From Heligmosomoides polygyrus polygyrus (Eukaryota > Nematoda > Chromadorea > Rhabditida > Heligmosomidae): a stretch of 64,000 nucleotides of DNA. The notes below the pieces were generated by a model. The model ran no database searches. It was not told the origin of the DNA and saw nothing but the letters and a program-made list of their open reading frames with translations. Positions 1-11,640 of the stretch are shown here, one piece after another. The stretch is taken from contig OX377204.1 of the NCBI GenBank assembly GCA_947396885.1, forward strand, positions 44,441,139 to 44,505,138, written 5' to 3'. A program made the position numbers and the translations under genes. Within the stretch, counting starts at the first letter, position 1. Each line of letters begins with the position of its first letter.

Positions 1-3000
1 AATAAGTTGTTTTTTTCCAGGAATGCTTACGAAGGTGTGGAGTCTTTCCTTCGTCCCGCAAAGTTGTAAAAATTAATATAACAAGTTTCAAATAATGATT
101 GTATTACTCGTTAGAAATAAAGATTTTCCGCCTGCAGATTTAGAGTCAATGAGAACTTTCCATTTTTCAGTTGTTTTTTTTCAGGAAGTCATGGACGCGA
201 CAGTTTTCTGCATGAACGAGCGACATCTATGTCCTAAGTTGCAGTCTATAAAATTTGAAGTGTCAATTGCTAAGGAAAATTAGGTGCTTTTCCTACAAGA
301 TTTTTGAAGCACTCTTCGAAGCGATGACCGAATGGCAACCGAGGATGGACTTGTCACGGAACTATTTTTCTCTCTTCTGCTGGATACAACATCAGAAAGT
401 GAAGTTGTACCCAATAAAGTTTTAATCCACCGGTTGACACAAAGGAATAGAAGGTGTTTTTGCGAGACAATCTTCTGTATAAACAGACGCTCCGATTTAT
501 ACCATTTGTCGAAAAAATTCGACACCGTTAATCACATGGAAGCCGCTATTTTTACAAGCTGCTTTTTAAAGCGTAGAACCCACACCTCTTACTGTTTTAA
601 AAGCTCTGTGAATTTTCAGAGATGTCGCACAAACTCCGAAATATGGTAGGTTACGTGGAACCATTGCGTTCTCTGATATCACCGATCGCCACTGAAGGAC
701 GGACTTCTTGCGGCAAAATTTTTTTTACCTTCTGGAGGAAGAGCATCAGAGAGTGAAAACTGGGCCACCATAGAGCTCAAGATGTGATTAATATACTATC
801 ATAAACTAAGCTTCTTTGCAGCGATCTCCGATATGATTAGGGCTGATCGTATTTAAATTTTTCGCTTTTCAAGAAAAATTAATTAATTTTTACCTGAAGC
901 AGATCACCCACACAGTTGAAATTTTGCCACAAAACATTTCAAGTCTTGTTTAATGCACAGTGTAAAAATCATGGTTTTCTGAAACGAATAGACTGGATCG
1001 ACCACTGGTCGATATGGCACCGACGTCATGGGAGCGACGAAATTCAAGGTTCTCAAAAATGACTATAACTCGGTAAGTTTTCCATAATTTTAAAAAGCCA
1101 ATAGCTTTTTAAAAACTACAAGAAAAGGTATTTCATACGGTGTGAAAATCGGTTTTCAAAAACTAGGTCTTTATACGGGGCGGAGGCCTTCGATTTTTGA
1201 GCGAAAAATTGAAGTGATTTTGTATAGATAATTATATCCCGGTAGGTTTTCCGAATTTTGAAAGATTTAATACCTTTTTAAAAACTAGTGAAAAAGCGCT
1301 TTCAAACCATATAGAAATTTCTTTTCATCAGGGAGGTCTTCATAGGGGGCGGTGGGGTTCGATTTCTGGTCCATTGTTGCAGAAATACGTGCCAAAAATC
1401 GAACCCCCCTCGCCCCGTATGAAGGCCCCCTTTTTTAAAGACTGCTTTCTATAAGGGTAGAAAGCATCTTTTTTCTGTTTTTCAAAAAGCAATTGGGATT
1501 TTTGAATTTCAAAAAGGGAACCGAGTTATGATCAGATTTGTGAAGAACTGGTGGTACTCTGCACCGTCGACACTGGAGTGATTTCATAAAAATGATCATA
1601 ACTCCGTTCGTTTTTCGAAATTCAAAAATCCCAATTGCTTTTTGAAAAATAGAGGAAATATGCTAACTGATCATTCATAAACCGTCTTTCAAAAAGGAGG
1701 TCTTCATAGGGGGCGAGGGGGGTTCGATTTTTGGTCGATTTTTGGCAAAAATCGACCAGAAATCGAACCCCCACCGCCCCCTATGAAGACCTCCCTGTTG
1801 AAAACAAATTTCTACATGGTTCGAAGGCGCACTTCCTCTAGTTTTCGAAAAGCAATTGGGATTTTTGAATTCCAAAGAACGAACCGAGTTATGGACATTC
1901 TTTCTGAAATCACTCCAATGACTCCGGTGATGGGCCGACCAACTCCTCTGGTTACGGTTTCACAAAATTGATCATAACTCGTTTCATTTTTTGAAATCCA
2001 AAAATCCCAATTGCTTTTTGAAAACTAGAGGAAATATGCTAACTGATCATTCATAAATCGTCTTTCAAGAAGGAGGTCTTCATAGGGGGCGAGGGGGGTT
2101 CGATTTTTGGCACGTATTTCTGCAACAATGGACCAGAAATCGAACCCCTACCGCCCCCTATGAAGACCTCCCTGTTGAAAACCAATTTTTATACGGTTCG
2201 AAAGCGCTTTTCCTCTAGTTTCCAAGTAGCTATCGTCGCTCCTATGACGACGGTGCCATATCGATCAGCGGTCGCTACAATCTATTCGTTTCAAGAAACC
2301 ATGATTTTTGCACTGTGCATTGAACAAGACTTGAAACGTTTTGTGGCAAGATTTCAACTGTGTGGGTGATCTGCATCAGGTAAAAATTAATTAATTTTTC
2401 TTGAAAAGCGAAAAATTTAAATGCGATCAGCCCTAATCATATCGGAGATCGCTGCGAAGAAGCTCAGATTTTTACTGTGTAATACTCATGACTGAAAAAT
2501 CCATGAAGCACAATTTCACTCTCGCGTGTTCTTTCCTTGAGAAGATTGAAAAATTTTCCGCGGGAAGACCACCCTCAGTCTCCATCGATGATATCGGCGA
2601 ACGCAATGGCTCCACGTAACCTACCATATTTCGGAGTTTGTTCAACGTCTCTGAAAATTTTACAGAGTTTTTAAAACAATAAAAAGTGTGGATTCTACGC
2701 TTTAAAAAGCAGGATCCATGCTTCCATGTGATTAACGGTGTCGAATATTTTCGGCAAATGACACAAATCGGAGCATCTGTTCACAGGGGATCGTTTCAGA
2801 AAACAGGTTATATTGCCATGTGTCAAACGGGGGCTTAAAATTTTATTGGGTACAAGTTCACTTTCTGATGCTGTTTCCAGCAGAAGAGAAAATTAGTTCC
2901 GTGACAAGTCCATCCTCCGGTTGCCATTCCGTCATCGCTTCCGAGAGTGTCTAAAAAATGTTATGGATAAAGCACTTAAGTCAGCTTTAGCAATTAACAC

Positions 3001-3450
3001 TCTGCATTGTATAGAGTACAATTTCGAATGCAGATGTTGCTCCTTCACGCACAAAAATGTTCCGTGTTCACGAGATGCTCAGAAAGCCTGAAAAGTTGAA
3101 CTCGTTGTGATTAATTCGACAACTACTCTCAAAAGTGCTTTATTTTCAACTGTAAACAAACAAAATATTATTATCAGAAGATTACATAAACAAAACCTTT
3201 ATCAGCGTTTTTTCTAACAAATTACTAAATCAAACAGTTGTCCTCTTTCTGATCTGATACAGTCGACGCTGCACCTGGAAAGAAGGACCTATTAAAGGGT
3301 GCAAAAATTGCATAGAAAATTTTAAAAAATCAACGCGGATAGGAAATAAAACGGTGGTCTACACAAGGGGTGAGGGTCGTACCAGATCCGCTCTTGGAGG
3401 GGGGGGGGTCGTAAATTTTCGGCAAAAATCGAACCCCACGCTTGACCCTG
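1..3450. mobile_element. Large palindromic foldback element, copy A (left end outside window)
   Basis: The sequence is a giant imperfect palindrome centred near 1625. For example 292-385 is the inverted counterpart of 2882-2957 (shared core GATGGACTTGTCACGGAACT), and the block around 640-660 (AAATATGGTAGGTTACGTGG) recurs inverted at 2610-2635. The centre (about 1330-2200) carries several direct and inverted copies of a module containing GGTCTTCATAGGGGGCG and TCGAACCCCC. A second copy is spread over 54.8-62.6 kb, and both right ends diverge just after CTTGAACCCTG-like sequence near 3450 and 62590. No transposase was recognised, so this is probably a non-autonomous foldback DNA element. By symmetry the left arm should begin about 200 bp before the window. 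Confidence 0.75.
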
Positions 3451-3455
3451 GCCCG

Positions 3456-4855
3456 ATGACGTGGCGGCTGACCTGTGGAAGTCAAAGATTTGGTACCCGG
3501 CTGAGTGGTTGGCGAAGTTCTTTAATCAGGTTGTAGCAGAGAGGAAAGTATCTGACTGTTGGAGCCAAAGTACGACGATTCCGGATTTGGAAGAAGAAGG
3601 GCAGTCCTGCAGACTGCTCCAACTACCGTCCAATTCGCTTGCTTTCGCACAGCATGAAGATCTTTGAGCGAATTGTCGACAGGACGAATTCGTGACATCG
3701 TCCAGCTTTCTAGCAGTCAGTGCGGCTTCGTGGCTGGCTGTGGCACTGTTGATGCCATACACGCCGCCCGCCTCCTGATAGAAAAGCCCCGCGGGAAACA
3801 GAAGCCAGTGCATATCGCCTTCCTCGACTTGGAGAAGGCCTTTGACTGCGTTCCGCGAGAAGTTATATGGTACGCGTTGCGGCAACATAGTATCCCTGAA
3901 GAGCTTATTGAGTGGGTGCGCATTCTGTACTCTTGCCCAAGGAGTCGAGTGCGAGCGCCAGCTGGAACTTCGATGGAGTTTCCCATCTCTCTCGGGTTAC
4001 ACCAGGGTTCTGCGCTTTCCCCACTCCTTTTTGTTGTCGTGATGGACGCCATTACACGATATCTTCAGAAGCCTGTCCCCTGGACACTGTTCTATGCTGA
4101 TGACGTAATGCTCGCTTGCGAAGATAAAGATGAACTCGAGCGAGAGGTGCAAGCTTGGTGTGATCGCTTGGAGCGATTTGGACTCAGATTGAACGTGAAG
4201 AAGACCGAATATCTAACGACAGACGTTACTGAGTCCAGCTCCATCAAGGTTAACGGCCTCGAGCTTCCACGCACTGCGGTCTTTAAGTACCTGGGATCAG
4301 CAGTCGCGTCTGACGGCAAACTGATGACTGAAGTGAACTCACGCGTGAGTGCAGCTTGGTCCAAGTGGCGCTCGTTGACTGGCGTGCTCTGCGATAGGAA
4401 GATACCAGAGCGCTTGAAGTCAAAGTAGGGGTGAAGTAGCGATGTACGGTGCTGAGTGTTGGCCTGCGACCAAGGAGGTTGAAACGCGCCTCAGCGTCAT
4501 GTAGACGAAAATGCTGCCCCTGACGGCTGGAGTAACGCGCATGGACCGCATCCGAAACGAAGCTATTCGGCAGAAGTTCGGTGTCGCGCCGATAGCGGAC
4601 AAGATGCACGAAGCCCGCTTACGATGGTACGGCCACGTTCTGCGTGGAAAGGAAGATAGCGTCCGCAAGATAGGCCTTAAATTCGAAGTGGTAGGAAAGC
4701 GGCCTAGAGGGCGTCCGAAGCAGCGCTTGTCTGACACGTTATATTTGGACTTGAAGGTTGCTGGTGTCCACCCTGATCTAGCGCTGGATCGGAAGAGGTG
4801 GCATCATGACACCAGAATAGCGGATCCCGCTACGAAGCGGGACAGACGCTGAAGA
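3456..4855 (+). pseudogene. 5'-truncated RTE-type LINE fragment (reverse transcriptase and C-terminus)
   Basis: This is the 3' half of the same RTE family that is intact at 58.9-62.0 kb; it matches from about 60600 onward. The longest open part (3664-4428) keeps RT motif A (LDLEKAFDCVPREV), the HQGSALSPLL block and the catalytic YADDVMLA. The C-terminal tail with RPRGRPKQR lies at 4511-4852 in another frame, so the copy is frameshifted. It has no endonuclease. It ends in a GAAGAAGAAG simple tail. The 5' truncation and the simple 3' tail fit target-primed reverse transcription. It abuts the right end of the foldback element. Confidence 0.85.
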
Positions 4856-4936
4856 AGAAGAAGCAGGATAAAGAAGAATTAGGAAACACTTATAATTACA
4901 AAATTTATAATATACCAATTTATTTATAAATTGGTA

Positions 4937-5165
4937 CATGTAAAATGAGAGTAACATTGGTATAGCATAAGTGACATCAGAGAATGCTTAGTAATTTATA
5001 CACATTCATAAAGTGAGATTAGAGTATAAAGCATACAATGTGATAAGTGAGAATGGACAGTAACAGTGGTATGGCATAAGTGACATCAGAGATTATTTAA
5101 TTCGTACACATTAATAATGTGAGATTAGAGCATAAAGCATACAATGTGATAAATGAGAATGTCGT
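4937..5165. repeat. Two-copy tandem repeat of about 115 bp
   Basis: Two adjacent units share GCATAAGTGACATCAGAGA, GTGAGATTAGAG and AAAGCATACAATGTGATAA with few substitutions. The unit boundary is near 5050. There is no coding potential. Confidence 0.75.
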
Positions 5166-6385
5166 CTATGGTCATCGTCCTCGTTATCGTCATCACCATA
5201 TAGCTTTTTAACAATGTGGGTTAAACGATAGGCACGTTAACGTTCTAATTTTCCAATACAAATCCAGAATGAAATTCCCGGCGGTTTAGCCTGCCCTAGG
5301 TACCAACCGAGGGATTATATATAGGTCCAGCGCGGTCCGCGCCATTTCGATCTCGACATCTGTGAGATCCGAGGCACGTAACAGCCACATATTTAGCCTT
5401 CAATGGCCCTCTACATTGCATAGTATTGTAAATGGCATGCCGATGGAATCTGAAGAAATTCTTACCATTGCTAGGTCTCACAGACATGCCAAACGTCTTC
5501 TGCTTCAAAATATGCTCACTTTTAAAAAGGTCGATGTCGAGGCACAGAAACAGCACTTTAGTTCAGATTTTATCTCAAAAAATGTCTACAGGATAATGAA
5601 GCACTGACTTGCGCACATGAAACGCAGCTTCAATAAAAAAATTTCTATTCAAATAGGTTTTTCAATTCATGGATACACATTACTCTAAAACGAGAGAAAT
5701 AAAAGAACCCGATGAAAATTTTTCTTCAATATTCTATTGACTATCTACAGCCATGCTAAAAATGTAGGAATTCTAAATAAAGGTATTCAAAAAATTAGTT
5801 ATTTTTTCTTCATATCCACACACTTTAGAAACTAATTTCGACAGAGGCTCTGTCTTCCACTTGCAGAAACAGCATACACCGCCTGATGATTATTTACACT
5901 ATTTCCACGTCATGTTGAAACTCTTCAAATCAAATTTGACACCGTTGTGATTTATGATCCGCAACCCCACAACAGTAACTTTTTTGGAAGGTCTCTTAAC
6001 ATTAGTCAACAAAAAGTGCTGTTTTAATAGTTCAACTAAATCCAAACGTATCTGTGAGGATGAAAACTCCAAATTTCCCGTTTGGCCTCCATATTTCACT
6101 CTAATGACCAAATATGAACGTCCTGCGATATGGAGGTGGTCAACCGCCAAAGACTGACACTAACGTTAGTACTTCATAGATAAGGACAGGAGGGAAAGCC
6201 ACATACGATGAAAAGTATAAATCTTTCTCCTACCCAAAATGTCGAAATCGACCTGCAATTCCTCAAAAATTATTGTGGCCCACCTTTTTGAACGACTGGT
6301 ACTGCATTACCAAACCAACTGACCTTGTCTAATGAACTTGAATTTAGTTCTCCATTGAATTTTTGAACCCCACCTCCTCTATGTC
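5166..6385. other. Unassigned AT-rich stretch
   Basis: I see no domain or convincing exon here. Two overlapping short ORFs on opposite strands near 5300-5600 and one at 5899-6150 lack recognisable motifs. A weak inverted repeat lies around 6060-6135 (CTCCATATTTCACTCTAATG against ATATGGAG). The stretch could hold introns or 3' sequence of the RMC1-like gene on the minus strand. Confidence 0.4.
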
Positions 6386-6389
6386 TGGT

Positions 6390-6785
6390 GGAGTTACAAC
6401 AAAAATGGAATAACAATGAACAGAATTGACCAGGCGCTGAAGAATTGCAAGTTTACCATTAGGAGACAGCTTCATAAAGCCAGGTGGAGCACGGTCCTTG
6501 GTCAATCAAATGCGGAAAGAACAGGACGAAACAAATTTCGACATACCTGGCAGATATCACATCGTTCTCAGCGAGGGATTTGGCTGTGATTCTGAGTGAG
6601 CCATTATTTCGGACTGTACATATCTGAAGAGAAGTATAACTCGCTGTAAACACAACGTGCCACGAGCAATTTACCTTCAAATTGGCATCATCGAAAAAGT
6701 TCTGTGTGACGTTCTCGAAGTGTTCATTCTGGAGAGTTTCCGGTTCGAAAGCGACCAAAATTTCTCCTAGCTCTAACATGCACAC
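6390..6785 (-). CDS. RMC1-like gene, N-terminal exons (regulator of MON1-CCZ1)
   Basis: RMC1 (C18orf8/Mic1) supports the MON1-CCZ1 exchange factor that activates Rab7 on late endosomes and autophagosomes. On the minus strand an acceptor (TTTCATAG) at 6786 precedes GTGTGCATG, leaving a 6-nt leader. This suits SL trans-splicing or a first-exon acceptor, with the start codon at 6779. Exon A (6785-6675) reads MLELGEILVAFEP...FFDDANLK; a 51-bp intron (GTAAAT...CTTCAG) follows; exon B from 6623 reads ICTVRNNGSLRITAKSL and ends by about 6547-6555. A third piece near 6500-6395 reads MKLSPNGKLAILQRL. From memory of the family, the order FFDxAN, AVRxxG, IKFSxxxKILAVQR is the RMC1 beta-propeller start. 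The junction from exon B to exon 3 is uncertain. The later exons are not downstream as expected but upstream at 7.0-7.4 kb. Confidence 0.55.
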
Positions 6786-7002
6786 CTATGAAACAGTAAC
6801 AGAAGCATTAGCAGCGCGAAATGGCCGATCACAACAGCCAATCGCAACCCATCAGAGCACCGACCGTACACGTCGCCTTCAGACGGCGTGGTGAGCCGAT
6901 GCGGCCCGATTGATTTTGTGCGCCCTCCCGCTTCCCATGCAGCCCACATTTACGACTAGTATCAACACTTTTGGTTCTTCTGAATAGCATAATCGGACTC
7001 AC

Positions 7003-7403
7003 ATAGACGTGAATGTGACGTCTTTTTCGAGCAAATTTTCATTGGAAGGAATGCCAGACTCTACGTCAAAACTCTGTAACGGCAAGACGGTAGTAGCAGA
7101 TGAACTACGTTAACAAAACCCACTAACTCTGGATCGCTACCTTTAACCTCGTAAACTGCCCGTGCTGAACTACGAAAGGCTGTAACGTTGAGCAATTGCT
7201 TCCCGTCGTCAGTATAACCAGATTCGATTTGGCCTGGAACAAACAGTAACGGAGTGGAATCAAAGAAAATGGAGTACCTTCATAGAACCCACATAGAAAA
7301 TAGACCACGACGCAGCTACGTTTAAAGTCCGCAGCGCCTTGGCGGTTTTCTTCTCTTCGCTTAGGGAAAACAACTCAAGCGACTGCTTAGTCACGAAGAG
7401 AAT
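7003..7403 (-). CDS. RMC1-like gene, internal exons (partial, out of order)
   Basis: Three minus-strand exons have canonical sites and matching phases: 7403-7278 (42 codons, after CCCTTTCAG, ending before GTACTC), 7233-7141 (31 codons, after TTTGTTCCAG, before GTAGCG) and 7073-7003 (71 bp, after CCGTTACAG, before GTGAGT). Introns are 44 and 67 bp. The translation includes ILFVTKQSLELFSLSEEKK, NLVILTTGSNCSTLQPFVV and SFDVESGIPSNENLLEKDV. This is the RMC1 segment that follows the N-terminal propeller strands, ending near the conserved LxERDIxMATI region. The exons lie 5' of the N-terminal exons on the same strand, so they are either part of a second gene copy with its 5' end lost or a local rearrangement. 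Family assignment is fairly sure; gene integrity is doubtful. Confidence 0.6.
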
Positions 7404-7633
7404 CTGAAAGGGAACTATAATGAGATGCAGGCAAGCAGTAGAGCGCTCTAGTAGAAAGAAGACTAGGATGGAACCAGTGACCCTTATGGGAAGCAATGTT
7501 AGCAGCCTAAGAGTCCTTATAGAACTCTGATCTAGAATTTTTTCCAAGCCAATCCTAAGATTATTAAAGGAAAAGGATAAGCAGGCTCCGGGTAAGGAAT
7601 TCGATTCTTGATTCAAACACTCGTGAAACCTTT

Positions 7634-7936
7634 GTGGCCTTATACCATTCGGTTAACCATCGTTTCAGGAAAGAAAAGAATCCAATCAGGTTATCATACT
7701 GTTCCGACATTACGATGCACCACCGGTTTGAAAAGAAGACAATCGTAAAAAGGCGACAAATACTTACCTTTCACAGGAAGATTAGAAAGGAGTGCAAGGA
7801 GAACAAGGCGGACAAGATGTCCCTAGGCAGCACGAGATACCGATTGCGAAACTCTGGCAATATTTCAGCTTTCTCTACTGCACAAACTGGGTCCCGTCAC
7901 GAACGCATGTGTTTTTTTGAAAATGTGTTACCCTAG
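7634..7936 (+). CDS. Hypothetical lysine-rich ORF
   Basis: This is a 100-codon open frame ending in TAG. The second half (after a possible acceptor TTACCTTTCACAG near 7783) is basic: RKIRKECKENKADKM followed by SLGSTRYRLRNSG. No domain is recognised. It could be a terminal exon of a plus-strand gene or chance. Confidence 0.2.
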   Translation: MALYHSVNHRFRKEKNPIRLSYCSDITMHHRFEKKTIVKRRQILTFHRKIRKECKENKADKMSLGSTRYRLRNSGNISAFSTAQTGSRHERMCFFENVLP

Positions 7937-8319
7937 TAAGGACGCCTTATGAATTCCCGTATAGCGCTGACAGAATACATAGATGTACATAGTGAATACA
8001 TATACATAGTGAAACGAAACCAAACAACACACCTTTCGACTACTTTATGAAGCAACCTTCGTGCAAACCACTAGAACACAGTCCACTGCACTGCACTCGA
8101 GTACCATTCGAAGGAATGAATTCCCTGAAAAAGCAGTTGAACAACATAGGCCTGGAAAAAGATGGCAGAGCCAAGCGCTGGCGAAGCGAAGGTTAGAATG
8201 ATTCTCGGGGCTTTCATGTACACAACAATGCAGTCACAAATCAACGATACAGTCCTTGGAAAAACGAGAAATGGCTGCGCCTGGACTGCAACTAACTAAC
8301 TCTAGCTCTAACTTCTTCC

Positions 8320-8500
8320 TTGCGGCGCGAGCGTATCCGATTGGAGCACGCTAGTCACTGCGCCTGGATAGCAACATGTGTTCCGAGCCTCCAACAGAAT
8401 AGCAACACAATATTGCTATTGCAACAGAATAGCAACCGCTGTTTCTGTTGGCAACCGCAGTTGCTATTCTGTTGAAGGGACGTGGTTGGGCGGATACTGT
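8320..8500. repeat. GTTGCTA-rich dispersed repeat, copy 1
   Basis: The stretch repeats AATAGCAAC and GTTGCTATT in both orientations, preceded by a GCGGCGCGAGCG...GAGCACGCTA segment. The same arrangement recurs at 26.64-26.86 kb. The complementary short motifs can fold into alternative hairpins. It is probably a non-autonomous element; boundaries are not resolved. Confidence 0.55.
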
Positions 8501-8925
8501 TCGGCTCGTCGAACCCGAATGTCCGAGTGGGGTAGAGAATAGAAGTCGGCGCTTCTTATTCTTTAATGACATAGGATAGTTCAATGAAGCATAGTAGGGC
8601 AGTTGTGCAGCTAGCTCTCATAAAGACTTCATTGGAAGCCGATGAACAGGCTAGTGTTCTGTCCCAGTCAGACAAGTGTGGTACCAATTAGTAGGGAAAG
8701 GATGTAGAGATAAGAGCGCTGGTACGTAAACGTTGGATCGTTAAGAATACATGGGAGTTGAAAATAATTTGGATTAGTAACAATGCTTGTTACTAAAACC
8801 ATTGTTACTAGTATGGTCTTCAGCTTAACCGGCTCCATGCTGATATCAGCGACCGGCCCATCCCATATCACGGGTGGGTGCTGACAGGCCTCGAGGATAT
8901 CGCGGATGTTACGTGCGGTCAAACA

Positions 8926-8996
8926 GCGCCGGTGGTGTAAGTCGAACACCGCTGCCCGGAAAGCAGAAGATGCGGGTTCGAGTCCCGCCTGGCGCA
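8926..8996 (+). tRNA. tRNA-like cloverleaf (probable pseudo-tRNA, GGA anticodon)
   Basis: The sequence folds fully: acceptor GCGCCGG/CTGGCGC (one G-U) plus A, D stem GTGT/ACAC, anticodon stem CTGC/GCAG, and T arm GCGGG-TTCGAGT-CCCGC. A box TGGTGTAAGTCG and B box GGTTCGAGTCC are present. Reasons for doubt: position 33 is C rather than T, the D loop lacks GG, and a GGA (Ser) anticodon does not match the short variable loop. It is therefore best read as a tRNA pseudogene or the head of a tRNA-derived repeat. Pol III promoter elements look intact. Confidence 0.45.
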
Positions 8997-8999
8997 AAA

Positions 9000-9335
9000 G
9001 TTTTGATCGCAACAAAACATCCTGTAACAACAATTTGAATTAGATCCTAAGGACAGCAGAAACAAACAATGTGGGAGATTTCCGCTCCTACATTGTACAT
9101 ATGTAGGCGGAACCGAAAATTATTTAAAAATTATATCGAACGAAAAAACAATGCGTGGTAAAGGAGACTCCGCAGGAAGGAAAACTGAAGACGTGCTAGC
9201 ATAGACGTCGGAAGGGACGCTCTTTTTGTTTCTCGAATGATGATGGACAAAAGCCCTAGTCTGGCTCGAGAAAGGAACGAATGGATACGTTGCTGTAACT
9301 ACCCCTATCGTTTCGATGCTCGTGAAGATCTTAGT
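9000..9335. other. No feature seen
   Basis: AT-rich sequence between the tRNA-like element and a TTCGAA-rich patch; nothing recognisable. Confidence 0.4.
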
Positions 9336-9337
9336 AG

Positions 9338-9437
9338 GTTCGAATATTCGAACGGCTTCGAATGCTCACAAATTTCGAAAATTCGAATACATTCAAAAAA
9401 GGCGATTTTTTGCGTATTCGAATTTTAACACTGATTC
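9338..9437. repeat. Degenerate TTCGAA-rich patch
   Basis: Multiple TTCGAA and ATTCGAA words with the palindromic spacer AAAAGGCGATTTTTTGCG. It resembles the flank of the 42-bp TTCGAATATT elements (compare 26.99-27.16 kb), but lacks the regular unit. Confidence 0.5.
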
Positions 9438-9439
9438 GA

Positions 9440-10520
9440 AGGTTCCAGAAAGGAAGAATAGATGACTGGTGATTTGGTGGCAATGAGCGATAGACGGTGT
9501 TCCCTAACCTAGTTTCACATTTGTTTCACAAAGAATTTCACATTTGTTTGCAAAGCTTTTAAAGAAGCTATAGTAGAGTTGTCTTTTCACCGAATTCTTC
9601 TGTGCCAGAGAGGATGAAATATGTCACGGGTCATCACACCAAACATAGCGTCCTTAAAAAGTTTTAGTTCTCTTACTTGAGGTGGTCGACTGATACCAAA
9701 ATCCGTGCGGCCCTATGAATGACTAGACGAAATCGCGTGGGATATAACAGTTCTATGGTAAAGCGTTCACCTTTTGTTAGAATGCGAATCTGCGGGTTAT
9801 ATACGAGCACCCACCTTTTCGGTTTATACTCCTTATCATGGATCACTTGGAATCTCTCAATGAAACTACATATTTTCACCGGAAACCAAGGTTATCATGA
9901 TAGAAATCTTCGAAACCGGAGGTGCCGTTTGCTTCGCCTTTTCATTCACATTACCTAAGAAACATGAAGGGGGCATAGGAAGGAGCCTAGAATTACTCCT
10001 GAAGTTGTTAAGTGTTGCTTATGTTATTTTTTGTTATTTATACTTTTGTTTATTTTTCATGGCATCGGTGTGTGCGAAGACTCACTAGGTTCAAATAATC
10101 TCCATAATTGAGAAGGTTGGTAGTTGAATAGATGTGTTAAATAGCTTCCTGCTCTACAAGTGATCAAACAATTGTTCAAGCTGACAACTTGGCCGCAGTT
10201 GACCCTTCTCCCAACAAAGTTAGACCCATAGTCAGCTCGGTCGTACGTTCTGACGAATAAAATAGCATGACCTGTTTATTTTCAAGTTTTCTCAATGAGC
10301 GCCTCTGCGCAATCCATTTCATCACCACCCGTTTCATGGAACCGCCTACAATAGTCTTCGCGCAGCGTTTCAAAGTTTCAATGTTTTCAATAGAAGCCAT
10401 TTTCTTGCTCTACAGCTTGCACAGTGAAACAGTTTGGTTTTGTACAGTAGGTAGATCCCAGGAGTGCATATGCTACGCAAAAGAAGAAGTTATTATTGGC
10501 ACCATTATTTTTGCTATTAC
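9440..10520. other. Unassigned region with two unrecognised open frames
   Basis: Minus-strand frames at 9673-9879 (contains YKPKRWVLVYNPQIRIL) and 10176-10400 (contains KRCAKTIVGGSMKRVV) look protein-like, but have no motif that I can name and no clear splice context. They may be decayed exons or old transposon pieces. Confidence 0.25.
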
Positions 10521-10525
10521 TTTAC

Positions 10526-10648
10526 TGTTCAAATATCAGCACTACAGCAAAAGTGCAACAGTGATGTTGCTCTTTTGCTGTAGTGCTGATATTTGAACAA
10601 AAAGCACATCTTATGTTTTTGTTCAAATATCAGCAGTACGCAAAAAAC
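10526..10648. repeat. Perfect-arm hairpin with a third direct copy
   Basis: GTTCAAATATCAGCACTACA and its exact reverse complement pair over about 34 bp around GTGATG, at 10526-10600. A third, diverged copy (GTTCAAATATCAGCAGTACG) follows at 10619. Small MITE-like hairpin. Confidence 0.7.
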
Positions 10649-11128
10649 ATTTGAGGAGCAATGGGCAAGTACTATCGGGTTGTGTACAGCCAATCTATGA
10701 CCAATAAGAGCATTACCACATAACCATAACCGAGAATCATTGTGTGTTCTGGCCTCTTCTTGTCGACGCCTAAGATCACCTGACCGGAGCGAGTGTGTAC
10801 TTCTCCTCCTTCAGCGTTTGTCCCGCTTAGCGGCGGGGACCGCTATTATTTGTGGTGACCCTACCACGCACGATCCAATGCTTGGTCGTGGTGGATTCCT
10901 GCCTGCCTTAAGCCCATGTGCAGCAGATCAAGCCAGCGCTGCTTACAAAGAAAGGTTCCCAACTCATGGTGAGCTTTTGTGATGCTATTTTGACAGGATG
11001 TAGGGCTCTATGAGCGGAGTCCAGAACTACAGCCAGCTTTTGATGAACCGCTTTTTTGAAGGCCTGAAAAGAAGGTGTGAAGGCGCGTGCGCAACACACA
11101 TCAACCTCTATGACACCCCACGACATGT

Positions 11129-11236
11129 GCCTCGACGGCGCATTCGGTAAGAGTGCCACCTCGGACAGGGGCGCACCGGAGAGCTTTTCATTCATTTTCA
11201 TTTTTTTTTCATTTTTCATCGAGTCCGTGTGCAGCC
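11129..11236 (+). ncRNA. Degenerate tRNA-Met-like sequence in left arm
   Basis: GCCTCGACGGCGCATTCGG followed by TAAGAGTGCC aligns with the tRNA-like sequence of the opposite arm. The B-box region is eroded and interrupted by a T-rich insertion before CGAGTCCG. Probably inactive. Confidence 0.4.
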
Positions 11237-11640
11237 AATATTTTTGCACTTTTAATTAGTTGTTACTACGCTTTCTTATGATAACAGGCAGCAATTTTAT
11301 ACCACCAATGCCTACAACAAACCAAGGCTGTCTATTTACGCCTTCATATGTACTAGTTTTTCAACTATTCATATCTGCGCCACATCATTTCTCTGGGAAC
11401 AAAAAGTCTTATATATTATTAAATTAAAAATTTTATATTATTATTTCCCTTCTAGTTAACAGTTATGGTACTACAAATCTATGAAACAAGTGAACACAAG
11501 CGCCTGCCACTACAACAGCATCTTACAAATGCCAATGAGGGACAATCTTCTCCCTGACAAGGAATGACCACTTCTTCTTCGCTGAACGTGTAGTCCGTGG
11601 GTGTAGAGAAGGGACCTGGGTGAACGTCGAGGTATCCAGG

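Noticed and set aside
8926..8996. Functional tRNA-Ser(GGA)
   Set aside because: Folds well, but lacks T33, the D-loop GG and the long variable arm of tRNA-Ser; kept only as a tRNA-like element.
9749..9830. Another tRNA-like sequence (TTCTATGGTAAAGCG...)
   Set aside because: No B box and poor stem pairing.
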